Shown: piece after piece, positions 11,646-22,214 of the stretch | Layout: every line of letters starts with the position of its first letter | How positions within the stretch are numbered: the first letter of the stretch is position 1 | Source: Ryuthela nishihirai | Taxonomy: Eukaryota > Arthropoda > Arachnida > Araneae > Heptathelidae | NCBI GenBank assembly: GCA_038380435.1 | Contig: JAWZYU010000004.1 | Location: 22,294,001-22,358,000 of the forward strand | Direction: 5' to 3' | DNA: 64,000 nucleotides | Notes under the pieces: generated by a model | What the model was told of the DNA's origin: nothing | Database searches by the model: none | What the model saw: only the letters and a program-made list of their open reading frames with translations | Made by a program: the position numbers and the translations under genes

Positions 11646-11672
11646 GACACTTTTAACAAGGTAATGGTCAGA

Positions 11673-12472
11673 TCAAATTTCAGCTCCCCTATATGCCCTG
11701 GTATTTCTAACAGAACTAGCCCATTTGCTGTTAATTAATATATAATCAATCATATTCCTATGCAGCCCATCAGGTGAAACCCATGTGTATTTATGTATGT
11801 CGCGGTGTTTGTAATATGTGTTAGTTATTCTGAAACCATTGAGTTTACTTACCTGTAGGAGACGTTGCCCATTGCCATTGCAGCTACCAATACCAAAAGG
11901 ACCTATTACTCCTCCCCAAAGGTCAGAGTCGGTACCAACTTTGGCACTGAAGTCACCAAGAACAAGGGTAATATCTCCTTTCTTGACAGAATTCAAAATG
12001 TCCTGAAGTTGTCCGTAAAACCTATCCTTCTCATCCTCATCAGCATCCTCAGTGGGGTCAGTCCTGTCCATCTGGTCTCTTGCAAGCCTAGAATATCTAG
12101 GTTATAGCGCTGGAATTCCTGCATGAGGACATCAAGAGAATAATCTCTATGTAATGTCCTCACGTTCCATGTTCCTGCAGAAAGAAAATGATTAGTAGGA
12201 TTTTTAAAGAAATTAGGTTTATTGAGATTGGTAGGGCCAACAATATCAAACAGCCCCCTGATCGCAGGCATGGGGCAAAGACCCGTTCCTCCTCCGCTAA
12301 AGGCTGAAGTCACCGATGCTGGTAGGAACTTCAGGCACCACCTTTTCAAGTGGACTTTTTCAAGAGCCACATGGCCTGCCTGAGACGCATTACTCCAGTT
12401 TAGGCTTGACGATGCCCAACTAGCTAAGTAAGGTTCAGGTACCTGCGATGGCCTCTGATTAGGATTATCCAC
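11673..12472 (-). pseudogene. Endonuclease part of RTE-like LINE ORF, internally deleted
   Basis: Would nick target DNA. The frame 12472-11993 carries the start of the APE-like fold (TWNVRTLHRDYS, LDILGLQETRW). The second frame, 12071-11673, carries the end (LVLGDFSAKVGTDSD, KYTWVSPDGLHRNMIDYIL). The middle, normally containing the YAPT motif, is missing. The 26500-26780 copy keeps this middle (CCYAPTDD). The two halves are out of frame at the junction near 12055. Confidence 0.9.
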
Positions 12473-12944
12473 CAGCTGATATAAGGTATCCCATGCCTCT
12501 GTTCACTTAGAGCTGGCAACCCAGAAGCAAACAGAAAACACAGCGGCAGACTCTCCCTCAACAGAGGCCCACCAGTGCAGCAAGTCCAGGATCCATAATC
12601 AAGCTCAAATCCATAAACAAGTCCAGTCTAGTAGGTATAAATGGTCAGCACCAGGACCCTGTGAAGTTGACCACTCCTCAGCAGGGTTGAAAAAAAAAGA
12701 AAAAAGTGGCCGTAGATGACCAGATCAGCAGGCCATACTGAACTGGCAGCCCTCCCCTTCCGTTCCCTTCCAAAAGAGAATATCTCTTTTGAAAGGTACT
12801 AACGGCCTGCACCACGAGAAGGCGGGGTCGGACATTAGGTGCTAGACCTGGCCGGTTCTGTGCATCATCACTAGGGATTGGTACACAGCTCTCCTTCCAG
12901 TTTACGCCTAGCTACCATTTACAGGCCCAAAACATATCACTGAG

Positions 12945-13270
12945 AAAAAAAAAAATACAGAACAAAATAAATTTCTTGCTTGAAGTAACAAAAAAAAAAT
13001 TCTGTTGTTTAGAAATGTCATAGCTTGTTACTACTCATATGCAGAATAATTAATTTTATCTATTAGTCTTTTTCAAATAAAATTTTACTTGCTTTCCCAT
13101 ATGCCCTTTTTACTACATGTTTGCAAAAAAGCCCTTTTAAAATAAAACTAGTCATTTTTTTCTACTACATGTTTCACTTTCATAAAATCCAGAATTAATC
13201 GCTGATTATTTTGGCACATAACATGTGCCATAATGCCTTTCATTAGTTATTAGTCCTAAAGTTTGCTTTT
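12945..13270. repeat. AT-rich dispersed repeat, partial copy
   Basis: Collinear with 21726-22030: both start CTGAGAAAAAAA, pass through TTTCTTGCTTGAAGTA and ATTTTACTTGCTTT-like tracts, and end near CCTTTCATT. Confidence 0.65.
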
Positions 13271-13341
13271 TTTTTTGGAGTGAATATGGTTGAAAAAATA
13301 TATAAATAAATTAAAAAGCTAAAAAAAACTATCTTCTAATA

Positions 13342-13540
13342 GGGCCCTAAAAAGTAAAAAATAAACCTAACGCATATTTGATGATGCAATCAGTCACTTC
13401 AAAGGAAGATAGGATTCCAGCAATCTTGTTGAGTAGGTAAATAAATCTGTGCCCTATCTTCCTTTGAAGTGAGTATGAACTCAGTGACTGATTGCATCAT
13501 TGATATGCTCTTTAGGCTTATTTTCTACTTTTTAGGGCCC
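13342..13540. mobile_element. Fold-back MITE with TA target duplication
   Basis: 199 bp between GGGCCCTAAAAAGTA and its reverse complement, flanked by TA on each side (13340-13341, 13541-13542). The arms pair nearly to the centre (GATGATGCAATCAGTCAC with GTGACTGATTGCATCAT). A partial relative lies at 44100-44230. TA duplication and long arms suggest a Tc1/mariner-type MITE, but no autonomous partner is seen here. Confidence 0.85.
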
Positions 13541-13559
13541 TATAAATAAAATAAAATAA

Positions 13560-13766
13560 ATACCCCCTCAAGCAGCTGCTTGCCACAGAGGTCTGACAGG
13601 AGACTGTCAGTTTATATGCCATAGCAGAAGGTCTGAGAGGATGGACCTCAGCAGAAAAACGACACATACATCCATGCCTTACCCGGGGCTCGAACCCAGG
13701 TCCCTTAAGTCAGTAGCCAAGCGGGCTAACCAAGCGGGCTAACCACTCGGCCACAGGACGGCCCAA
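13560..13766 (-). mobile_element. SINE family B, full length with 14-nt head duplication
   Basis: On the minus strand: A box GTGGCCGAGTGGTTAGC, B box GGTTCGAGCCC, body, then CTGCTTGAGGGGGTA and an AATA-rich tail. The tRNA head contains a small tandem duplication of the segment read on the plus strand as CCAAGCGGGCTAA. Confidence 0.9.
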
Positions 13767-13869
13767 TATAGTAAGTTTTTTTTTAATTTTTGAATTTATT
13801 TTTTTGTTACTAAAAACACCTACCTTCAAAAACTTTCATTTGATATATGACTCATAAACATCGAGCATA

Positions 13870-14700
13870 TTTTCCCCTTTTTGGAGTCATGTTGAGGGAG
13901 TCCATGACATTGGAGATGTCACAAACTTTAATTTGAGATATGACTCACTAGAGTCGAACCCTATGAAAATCCCTCCCCCTTTATCAGGAAGGGAAATAGT
14001 GAGGGCAAAATTCGAAATAGTTTATGCCATCATTATACAAGCTCTCATTTGACACCTAACTAGTAACTATAGGCTTTCACATTTGAAAGATATAATAGAA
14101 CATTCAGATTTCCCATTTTAGGGGGGGAAGAAAGCATGGGGGTCAATTTTTATAGCCTGTGACACACTCCATGTCACAAGCTTTCAACACATAGCGGGTT
14201 ACTTTCGGCATTCACATTCTAGAGATATAGCGGAACAATAGTTTTCACATTTCCCTTTTAGGGGGAGGAAGAAGGCACGAGGTCAATGTTTTATAGCCTA
14301 TGACCCTCCCTGTGTCGCAAGCTTTCATTTGACACGTAGCTTCTTACTTTCTGCACTTGCGTTCAACAGATATAGGAAAAAAATCATTTTTATCCCTCTT
14401 TTAGGGGGGGGGGGGGAGAAAATATGGGGAGGGACAATTTTTCATAGCCTATGGCATTCCCCACATCAGAAGCATTCATTTGATGTATTATTTGTTACTT
14501 TCAGCCTTGGCGTTCTGGAGACATAGCTTAAGAATAGTTTTCAGATTTCTCCTTTTGTTAGGGGGGAAGAAGAATGGGAAGTCAATTTTTTTTGTAGCCT
14601 GACACTCTCTGCATCACAAGCTTTCATTTGGAACATAAACCATTAGGTTTCTCCATCGTGTTCGAAAGATATGGTGGAACAACTTTTTGTCCAATCCACA
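13870..14700. repeat. Tandem array of roughly 120-bp monomers, array 1
   Basis: Each monomer carries CAAGCTTTCATTTGA, then TTACTTTC-GC, a TTCTAGAGATATAG-like segment, CAGATTTCCCTTTTAGGGGG, and TCAATTTTTTATAGCCTATG. About six diverged units. A second array at 44440-44960 has the same monomer, and both follow a copy of the 13342 MITE and a shared CACTAAAAACACCTACCTTC segment. Confidence 0.8.
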
Positions 14701-15039
14701 AACTGACCAACCAACAAATATCAAAGCCAAAATCAATAGGAATATAGGTAGAAAAGCCTGGTCTCCTAATACAGTTTAGCTTTTTAGGCCTGACATTGTA
14801 AGGGTTAAAGGCACTAATTATCACTCTAAAAATTTCAACATCTGAACTCGAATTTGAGAAAAATATGGAAATCAGATCTCCAATATGCATACTTCTAACA
14901 AGAGCTTCTATCACATTTAGACTTTTGTCAGCAGTTCACAGTAAACATACTTACTAAACATAGTTTTCATAAGCAACAGGTGTTGCCAGGGGTATAGCAA
15001 AGAGATTATGGTTGGGGTGGGAGAGGACGAAAATTTTCC
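14701..15039. other. Spacer, nothing recognised
   Basis: No coding signal on either strand. The short minus-strand frame at 14624-14914 shows no motif and overlaps the tandem array. Confidence 0.5.
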
Positions 15040-15840
15040 AACTCGGAAATCAGATTTTGCCAACTTAGAAAATAAGTACTTTAATTATATCTCCTCTGTC
15101 AGGGACTTCCCCTAGAATGTATCTATAATCAAATTCTAGGTGGATGGCACTCCCATAGAATTTGTCAAGTGCCTCAATTTTGTAACCTTACCATGATTTA
15201 ACAAAAATCCCTCTTTTCACATCTCACCTGAATTGATGTGGGTGATTTTGCCAGTTTTCTTGATTTTGTGAACTCTCCTTAATTTCCCAAAATCAATCCC
15301 AATTTTCCCAAGTCACCTGCAGTTTACCAAGTGCCTTCGAATTTTGCCAAGTTTCCTCGATTTTGCCAACTGGCCATAATTTTAGATAATAAATCCAATT
15401 TTTACATCTTCCCTGAATTTGCCAAGTGACTTTGAATTTTACCAACTCTCTTTAACCTGTTGAGGACTAGGTTTTTTGGCCATTGCAGTACCGGAGGGTC
15501 CATTTTTTCTTTTCGAAATAATGCAAATTTGATGTATGTGGTTGCACCCTCTGCATGCAAATTGTGCGCGCAATGCGGAAAGTGCAAAAACCTCACGAGT
15601 CATATAGTCCCCGTGCGCAAGACTACATTCGGGCCTCATATGAGGCATGTCGTCCTCAACAGGTTAATTGCACAAAAGCAATCACAATTCTCACAACTTG
15701 CCTGTATTTTATCAAGTGGCTTCGAATTTTGCCAAGTTGTCTAGATTTTAACTCCCCTTATTTTTACAAAACAAAAAAACTCACTCTTCACAACTCACCT
15801 GAATTTTACAAAGTCACTTAGAATTTTGCCAACTCCAATA
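15040..15840. repeat. Degenerate tandem repeat, unit about 100-120 bp
   Basis: Repeated theme: CACCTGAATTT-CCAAGTG, then TTCGAATTTTGCCAA and a TTTTTACATC-like segment. About five decayed units can be followed. A piggyBac-like MITE (15456-15663) sits inside one unit. Confidence 0.65.
15456..15663. mobile_element. piggyBac-like MITE with TTAA target duplication
   Basis: 208 bp starting CCTGTTGAGGAC and ending GTCCTCAACAGG, flanked on both sides by TTAA (15452-15455 and 15664-15667). TTAA duplication with short inverted repeats is the piggyBac signature; other TTAA users such as Kolobok cannot be excluded. No coding capacity. Confidence 0.85.
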
Positions 15841-16857
15841 AAAACAATGACACTAGGCACATTTCTAGGTGCATAATTCGAACATTAAAAGGAAAATTTA
15901 AAGCAAACATGTCAATTAACTCATTGGAACTGGCAACACATATATATATATAAGGACTCCTGTGCCAAACAGGGCATTGTCCACAGAAATCCAGTCATTT
16001 AGCTCCATTAATGGCAGTTTGAAGGATCACAAAGTTTTACTTTCAAGGAAGGTATTACTTTCAGTTTAACATCAATATCACTGAGTTAACATCAATAATG
16101 TAAGAGTAATACACCGCCCTAGACAGCTGAACGAAAAAGTTGAAAAATTTCTTTAATATATGTATTACTTTCTCAAGTATCGAATTGAGGAATAAACTGA
16201 AAAAAATAATAGCATTATTTAGCAGCTCTGAAATGTCTATATTTAATATATAATTAACTATAAAAGCTCAAAATTTTGTACCTTTAGAAAATTTCTTTTG
16301 ATGTATTAATGATGTAGTTTAGTGTTTGTGCCCATAAAACTATTAATACAACATATAGGTTCAGATGCTATGAATATCTGGGTATAGAAATACCAAGCAA
16401 TTTGCTAAAAGAAATCTTTTCAACATTATTTTATACATTAATATACTATTGTAAGCAACTTTCTAATCATTTAATGGGAAAATGCAATCATGGCAAGGAA
16501 ATATTCACTGTTAAAGAAATTCACTTCCCTTTACATCTAGGGCTAAATCACTCAATTGTTCAAACTAGAAATTTCCTGGATGAAAAAAAAAAGCAATTTT
16601 CTAGCAAAAATAAATCTACTCCAAGTGATCCCAATGTGTAATCTGTTCTTGATCTATTCTGAATAGAGTGACAACTGTCAAGAGGTTGGCTAGATAAGAG
16701 GGAATGCAATTGCTTCAGCAGTCTTTACTTAATGCTATTGAATTTGCTACCTGTAAACACAATGAACAAAAATAGTTTATGAGACATAACAAAGAAAAAT
16801 TGGTTAAACCTAAAACCAAGACTAAAAATAGTTTTCATATTAAAAAATAAAAAATAA
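15841..16857. other. AT-rich, no gene recognised
   Basis: Contains a short (TA)n run near 15941. The 79-aa plus-strand frame at 16402-16641 has no recognisable motif and AT-driven composition. It lies downstream of kinase exon 17114-17281 on the minus strand, so it is presumably intron of the receptor gene. Confidence 0.5.
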
Positions 16858-17010
16858 ATTCTCCCTCAAGCAACTGCTTACCATAGAGATCTGACAGGAG
16901 CCTTTCAGTTAAATACACCATAGAGATATGGAAGGAAGGCAAGACCCAGCAACAAAAGGATAAGAAAAAAAATCCATATATTATACAGAGCTCAAACCTG
17001 TATCCTCTTA
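16858..17010 (-). mobile_element. SINE family B, diverged, head incomplete
   Basis: Matches the 3' end and body of family B on the minus strand (CTCCCTCAAGCAACTGCTTA, TCTGACAGGAGCC). The B-box region (CTCAAACCTG) is barely recognisable and the A box is lost. Older than the other family B copies. Confidence 0.7.
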
Positions 17011-17113
17011 ATCATAATGCATATTGAATTGGCCAAAAGACAGATTCTATGCTATTAACAAAATAAATAATTTTTGCTCTTTGCTATTAATAAAACAAAT
17101 ATTCGTCAATTAC

Positions 17114-17281
17114 CTTTAGGAAATCACATAGAGATCCCTTTTCATGATAGGCAGTAATTAGCCAATATTCAGATTGAAGGTTATCTCCTCTTTTCTCTAC
17201 ACCAATGAAGGCCAAGATATGATCATGTTTCATCTGTGGGAGTTTGTAAATTTCTTGCTCTACCAACCATGAATTCTTATC
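17114..17281 (-). CDS. Type II activin/BMP receptor (Punt/ACVR2-like), kinase exon 5
   Basis: 168 bp, 56 codons, read from 17281 down to 17114 in phase 0. The acceptor is ATTTCAG before GATAAG; the donor is GTAATT after CTAAAG. The peptide begins [20 protein letters not shown] and ends [10 protein letters not shown]. It holds the kinase alpha-C glutamate (VEQEIY), the HDHIL segment, FIGVEKRG and the hinge [10 protein letters not shown], collinear with type II receptors after the VAVK lysine. It follows exon 4 by a 4.9-kb intron. The catalytic loop and DFG exons were not found in the window and should lie to the left. The receptor kinase phosphorylates type I receptors at the plasma membrane once activin/BMP ligand is bound. 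Confidence 0.95.
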
Positions 17282-18041
17282 CTGAAATAATCATTAAAAC
17301 AGTAACAAATATTTGGAGCAATAACACTAATAAACTTAAGAAAATATGCATTTCCACTATCATTAAGAAAATAATTTTTCAAACATTTAAATTTTACTAG
17401 TAACTAAATGCCCAGCAGAAATGGTTTCACAAAACTTCAAATGCAAATATTTTACGATTTTTTTTCTGGCACAGCATGCTAAACAAATAATACCTAAGTT
17501 CTTTTCAGTCATTCAATATTGCTCATTCTTTTAAAAATATTATTATATAATTACTTGTTATATAACTGAAAGGACAATTTATACACACCCACCAAATAAC
17601 GTGTGGTGGTCCACCTTTCACTTCACATCAACAGCAACACATAGTAGCATGGACTCTTACCAGGTGTTGGAAACATTCAGGTGATATTGAAATCCATAAT
17701 GCAGAGTTGTGGGTGGTGAGTTTTGGGCTCAAATGAATTGCTCCACTTCATCTCACAGATGTTCAATAGGCTTCAAATTCAGAGAGTGAGAGTGCCATTT
17801 GAGGGTTGTCAACTCACTGGAGTGCTTCTTCAATCAGACCTTTGCCAAATGGGAGCAATGAGGCAGAGTGTTGTTTTGTTAAAAGAAAGCATCCTGCAGT
17901 GGTAAATGGATAGCCATGAACAGATGTAGATGTTCAGAGAGTATGTCAACATAGTCTTGTGCAGTGATGTCAAAAGATAAAAGGAGCACGAAGGTGACCT
18001 ACGTAAACATCTCCAAAACATTTCAATGCCTCCACGGCCTG

Positions 18042-18432
18042 GGTTGTTGTTTGGGTTGTTTTACCTCTGAGCGGCACTTTTTTGCACACCATGGGCTAAA
18101 TGGCCAGGTCACATGGACCCCGAAGGCTCAGAGAAGGTTGGGGGAGGGGACCCACTGGAACAGCTGTTGGGAGACAGATGGTAGCCTCCCGTCAAGGCCA
18201 TCCAGCGTGTTCTTTAACGTGCACAGGGTATGTCTCTCCCGCACACGGGGCCACGGCTTAACGTCCCATCCGACGGACGGCGGCCTTTCCAAGCCCATCG
18301 GTGTCCCCTACTGACCGTGGGCAGGGCGGGGAATTTTGCGGAGATAAATCTCAACGCTGACCCAGCTGGGACTCGAACCTGGGAACTACAGATTACGAGC
18401 CTGGCGCGCTACCGACTGAGCCACCCCCGCCC
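18042..18432 (-). mobile_element. SINE family A, full length, with 13-bp target duplication
   Basis: 391 bp, best family A reference in the window. Minus strand: GGCGGGGGTGGCTCAGTCGG head, GGTTCGAGTCCCAGCTGGG B box, conserved body, 3' end AGAGGTAAAACAACCC. Flanked by CCTCCACGGCCTG at 18029-18041 and 18433-18445, inside the Tc1-like transposase relic. Confidence 0.95.
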
Positions 18433-18616
18433 CCTCCACGGCCTGTAACACCCCGATTTGATAACTGAGGTCAATGGCCTCATGTGGTCTACACCATACA
18501 CACAACCTCCCATCGCAATGTTGTAGTTGGAACCTCTATTTATCAGACCAAGCTCCCCATTTCAAGTCTTCCGCAGTCCACTGGCAATGTTCCTTTGCCC
18601 ATTGCAGCCTCATAGC

Positions 18617-18989
18617 ATGGGCCGAGTTGTTTCACCCTTAGCGGAACTTTTTGCACACAATGGGCTGAATGGTCAGGTCACAAAGATCCCAAGGGTTCAG
18701 AGAAGGTTGGGGGGAGGGAACTCCTTTGACAGCTGTTAAGAGATGGATGATAGCCTCCAGTCAAGGCCATCCAGTGTGTCCTTTAATGTGCACAGGGTAT
18801 GGTTCTCCTGCACACAGGACCAAGGCTTCATGTCTCATCCAATGGACTGTGGCCTTTCCAAGCTCATCGGTGTCCCCTGCTGAATGAAGGCAGGTCGGGG
18901 TTTTGCGGAGATACAACTCAATGCTGGCCAAGGCAGGACTCAAGCCTGAGAACTGTAGATTACGAGCCTGACACATTACAGACTCCATA
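18617..18989 (-). mobile_element. SINE family A, full length but diverged, with target duplication
   Basis: Second family A insertion in the same Tc1 relic. Flanks CCTCATAGC at 18608-18616 and 18990-18998. It is more diverged than its neighbour at 18042-18432, so it probably inserted earlier. Confidence 0.88.
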
Positions 18990-19429
18990 CCTCATAGCCC
19001 AGTGATGTGCTGTTAACAAGAGTACACGACTTGCAAGTTCCATAGCCTAGTTGTGCCACTGTATGTTGAATTGTCTTTGCCCAAACCATCATAGCTGCTC
19101 CATAGTTGAATGTGACATTATCATTCACACTATTGCCCTCCATTCTGATATTACCAGGCATGAGAGACAGTGCTCCTCTCAATCGTCAACAGCCTGGTTA
19201 TGATCTCGTTTTTCCTAACGATTTCAGGTTCTGAAGCAGTCCTAGTACACACATGCAAAAGTTGCACATGGAAATCCCAGATGTTCTGTAGACATGGATA
19301 TGGAGCACCCAATCTTCCTTGCACCGACTGTCTGCCTGCGATAGAACTTGCTCAGGTTGCAAAGTTTACCCATCATAACAGTCAGAGGTACTCTTATACA
19401 GCAGCTAAGTATCTGACCTATTTATAGCC

Positions 19430-19924
19430 TGCAAAGGGTTTTGGCTGTCTGCATTTTTGTGGCAGAGTTGTATATATAATAAATTGTGCTTTCAGTGTAT
19501 ATTTCTTTAAGTGGTGGCATTCTTTTTCTTTTATAGTTTAAAAATTTAAGGTACTTGAATGTTTGGCAATATCGCAGCCAGATATTGAAACCAGTATATT
19601 AGTATTCAATAAACTATTACAGAAGCTATATCTGCACCATTCAGAGCTTTGAAAAAATAAATTGCAAGATGAGAGTTCAATGGGTAAAGGGAACTTGGCA
19701 TTCATTCAGCAAGTCCTAAATTTATAACTGGTCAGGTGAAAACTCAATTTTTCCACTCTTTTTCTCTTCACAGTTTTATCACTATATATTTGATAAGATA
19801 AAGATACTGCAGCAGTCTTACCAAAACAAACAGGGTTCAATGCTTTACATTCTATCCTTAACTGTATTGGATGTCAGCTTTCTACACCAGTTAAAACAAG
19901 CATTAAATTGAATGTTATCTGTTG
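19430..19924. other. Intron DNA, nothing recognised
   Basis: No coding motif or repeat boundary was seen between the Tc1 relic and the RTE fragment. Confidence 0.5.
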
Positions 19925-20635
19925 TTATGCCCCCACTGATGGATGCCGATGAGGATGAGAAATATAGGTTTCATGAACAACTTCAGGATATTTTGAATTC
20001 TGTCAAGGAGATATTACTCTTGTTCTAGGCAACTTCAATGCTAAAGTTGGTACTGACTCTGACATTTGTAGAGGGGCAATAGGTCCCTTTGGTATTGGCA
20101 ATGGGCAACATCTACTGCTAAGTAAACTTAATGGTTTGAGAATAACTTACACTTATGACAAACACCACAAAATACATAAGTACACATGGTTTTCACCAGA
20201 TGGGCTACATAAGAATATGATTGATTATATATTAATTAACAGCAAGTGGGTTGTTCTGTTAGGAATATCAGGTCATATAGAGGAGATGAAATTGGATCTG
20301 ACCATTATAAAAAATAAATAAATACCCCCTCAAGCAGCTGCTTGCCACAGAGGTCTGACAGGAGCCTGTCAGTTTATATGCCACAGTAGGAGATCTGAGA
20401 GGATGGCAGGACCTCAGCAGAAAAACGACACACACATCCATGCCTAATCCGGGGCTCGAACCCAGGCCCCTTAGATCAGTAGCCAAGCGTGCTAACCACT
20501 CGGCCACGGGTTACCTTGTTAAAAGAGGTTAAAAAATTTACCTTTAATCCTGAAGCTCTGAAAGACCCAGTTATAGCTAATGCTTAACATAATAGGTTAC
20601 TTCATCATTATGACAAAAGTTTGCCATTGGCAAAC
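19925..20635 (+). mobile_element. RTE-like LINE fragment (endonuclease to linker)
   Basis: Plus-strand fragment coding remnants of LVLG-FNAKVGTDSD, HKYTWFSPDGLHKNMIDYIL and the linker start (FNPEALKDPVIAN). A family B SINE (20323-20513) splits it exactly inside the LINE sequence GACCATTACCTTG. Ends are ragged. Confidence 0.85.
20323..20513 (-). mobile_element. SINE family B inside an RTE-like fragment
   Basis: Full family B copy on the minus strand with AAATAAATA tail. LINE sequence resumes on each side of it, so the SINE is younger than the LINE fragment. Confidence 0.9.
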
Positions 20636-21020
20636 CATCATTGCCACTTCCCATCAATAAGTTCATTCACAAATTTCCACCACTCCAGTCACAATTAAAT
20701 CCTTCCAAACGCATATCCAATGATAACTTCAATTCACAACTTTCCTCTATACTACTCCAACTCATTCACAAAATGGGCAACAGCAGCACCTCCAAAAATT
20801 TCAGATGCTTTTTGACAGATCTCTCCCCAACCCAAGGCAGCTAAGAACTCAATCTGTTACCTCAAGAGGGTTAGAACTAAGTGGGGCCACCCCACAAAAT
20901 TTGGGACCGATTGCTTAAATAGCCACAGAACCATGGAGAAACTGCCAATTTCTGCCACCGATGATGTCACACGTCTGCCTGGAATTACACTTATTATATC
21001 TTTTCCCACATTCAATGCCA
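20636..21020. other. Unassigned segment
   Basis: Slightly less AT-rich than its surroundings with a 67-aa plus-strand frame (20641-20844) rich in Ser, Asn and Leu and without known motif. Not called as a gene. Confidence 0.4.
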
Positions 21021-21023
21021 AAT

Positions 21024-21450
21024 TTATAGTGAGCTTTCATGCCTCACAACAGGAAATATCGATTGTTTTGAGGTGTTGTACAACCTTCCACTTGGAATAA
21101 TTGTGGGAAAAAGCTGCACAGTCACCACTAAGTTCATGCAGCTTGCCTTATCTGCTGTGCAATCAAGATCCAGGTGATCTTGGCTGCCACAATGAGCAGA
21201 GATGGGTTTGCCCCAGCAAGCTGTATGGGCATGGTCATACCTCCAGCATTGAAAACAACACACAGGGTTTGGGATATGCTTCCATACTTCACAGTGAAGA
21301 TATCCTGCCTTGATAACAGTTGGCAGGCATGGCATACTGAATGTAAAGATTAGTACTAGAGCAAGTACCAATTTCCCATTGGGCATTATGAAACCCAGTG
21401 GACTGCTGTCACCTTCGGATGAGAGTGCCGAGAGGATTTCCTCTTCAGCT
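21024..21450 (-). pseudogene. Jockey-type LINE ORF1, third copy (zinc-knuckle part)
   Basis: Minus-strand frame reading PNGKLVLALVLIFTFSMPCL, then IPNPVCCFQCWRYDHAHTAC (zinc knuckle 1), AHCGSQDH (knuckle 2) and CTADKASCMN, collinear with the 1119-760 segment of the first copy. It is frameshifted after that point. The AT-rich dispersed repeat follows at 21470. Confidence 0.85.
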
Positions 21451-21469
21451 TTCCTCCTTGAAAATGGGA

Positions 21470-22030
21470 AAATTTATTTTCAATTTTTTTTACTGAAATT
21501 AAAATGGAAAAATACAGTAAAATTTTGCAATTAAAAAAAATGCTTACAAAATGTTACTTACCCTTTTTTTAATTTTTGTCATTTTCTTAACTAAAATTAA
21601 ATGCTTTTTCTTTTGCTATATAAATGACCTATTCTACTGATTGGTTATATGTCAAAAAATTCTGAAGTTGACAGTTACCTGACTGAGCAGAGTTGATAAA
21701 ATTCTTGATATTTCTCAAAATATATAACTGAGAAAAAAAATTAGAGCATAATTTCTTGCTTGAAGTAGGAAAAAATATTTTTCTGTTATTCAGAAATAAG
21801 TAGCCTTTCTATTCATATGCAAAATAATTATTTTTGACTATTAGTTTTTTTAAATAAATGTTTTACTTGCTTTGTCAGATGCTCTTTTTTATTATATGGC
21901 TTCAAAATAGCCCATTAAAATAAAGCTAGTCATTTTTTTTATATTTTATTTACAGAAAATTAAGAAATAAATGCTGATTAATTTGGCATATAACATACTA
22001 TAATTCCTTTCATTCGCTATTGGGCACAAA
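21470..22030. repeat. AT-rich dispersed repeat, copy joining two sub-blocks
   Basis: Its left half matches 9290-9475 and its right half (from 21726) matches 12945-13270. It therefore shows that the two separate fragments near the first RTE-like LINE copy belong to one repeat: the LINE at 9476-12915 lies exactly between them. Confidence 0.7.
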
Positions 22031-22214
22031 AAAATCAAAGATACACTTTTTTTGCCTCGACATATTTAAAAAAAAAAGTTTGCCCAAAGGGTACAATTAT
22101 AAGCTTTTCAGGACTGGCATGGTAGGAGTTAAATACAGTATATTTGGAACAGGCCATAATTTAATCTGCATAAAGCTAATAATTAGAGAGCCAGAAAAAA
22201 ATGTAGGGCCTCAC

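Larger units (their letters stand above)
9476..12915 (-). mobile_element. RTE-like LINE, longest copy, with (GAT)n tail
   Basis: Non-LTR retrotransposon on the minus strand. Its 3' end is the short (GAT)n tail (ATC repeats at about 9477-9489 on the plus strand), preceded by GCTGCTTGAGG. Going 5' there are a reverse transcriptase, a linker, an apurinic-like endonuclease and a 5' region to about 12915. The order endonuclease then RT, the motifs FVDFKKSFDSVDR and YADDLALL, and the simple-repeat tail fit the RTE clade. It has several frame breaks and an internal deletion in the endonuclease. Related fragments lie at 19925, 24480, 25985, 28360, 32430, 39340, 51121 and 58610. Confidence 0.92.
17580..19400 (-). 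pseudogene. Tc1-like transposase relic, split by two SINEs
   Basis: The transposase reads on the minus strand from about 19370 to 17580. The N-terminal HTH part covers 19370-19000 (QTVGA, CSISMSTEHLG and a further decayed HTH). LQWAKEHCQWTAEDLKWG and WSDK-RFQL lie at 18600-18450 (first catalytic Asp region). QNNTLPH stands where QDNAPPH is usual. LNLKPIEHLWDE-like coding lies around 17760 (third acidic residue). Stops and shifts are many. Two family A SINEs with target duplications interrupt it at 18042-18432 and 18617-18989. No intact terminal repeats were located. Confidence 0.82.

Noticed and set aside
16402..16641. 79-aa plus-strand frame, candidate small gene
   Set aside because: AT-driven composition, no motif, no splice or conservation evidence.
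1..17113. Remaining kinase exons of the receptor (HRD loop, DFG)
   Set aside because: I looked for them on the minus strand and found none; they are presumed to lie beyond the left edge.
18360..18432. tRNA-Thr-like sequence
   Set aside because: Head of SINE family A, always followed by the same 300-bp body.
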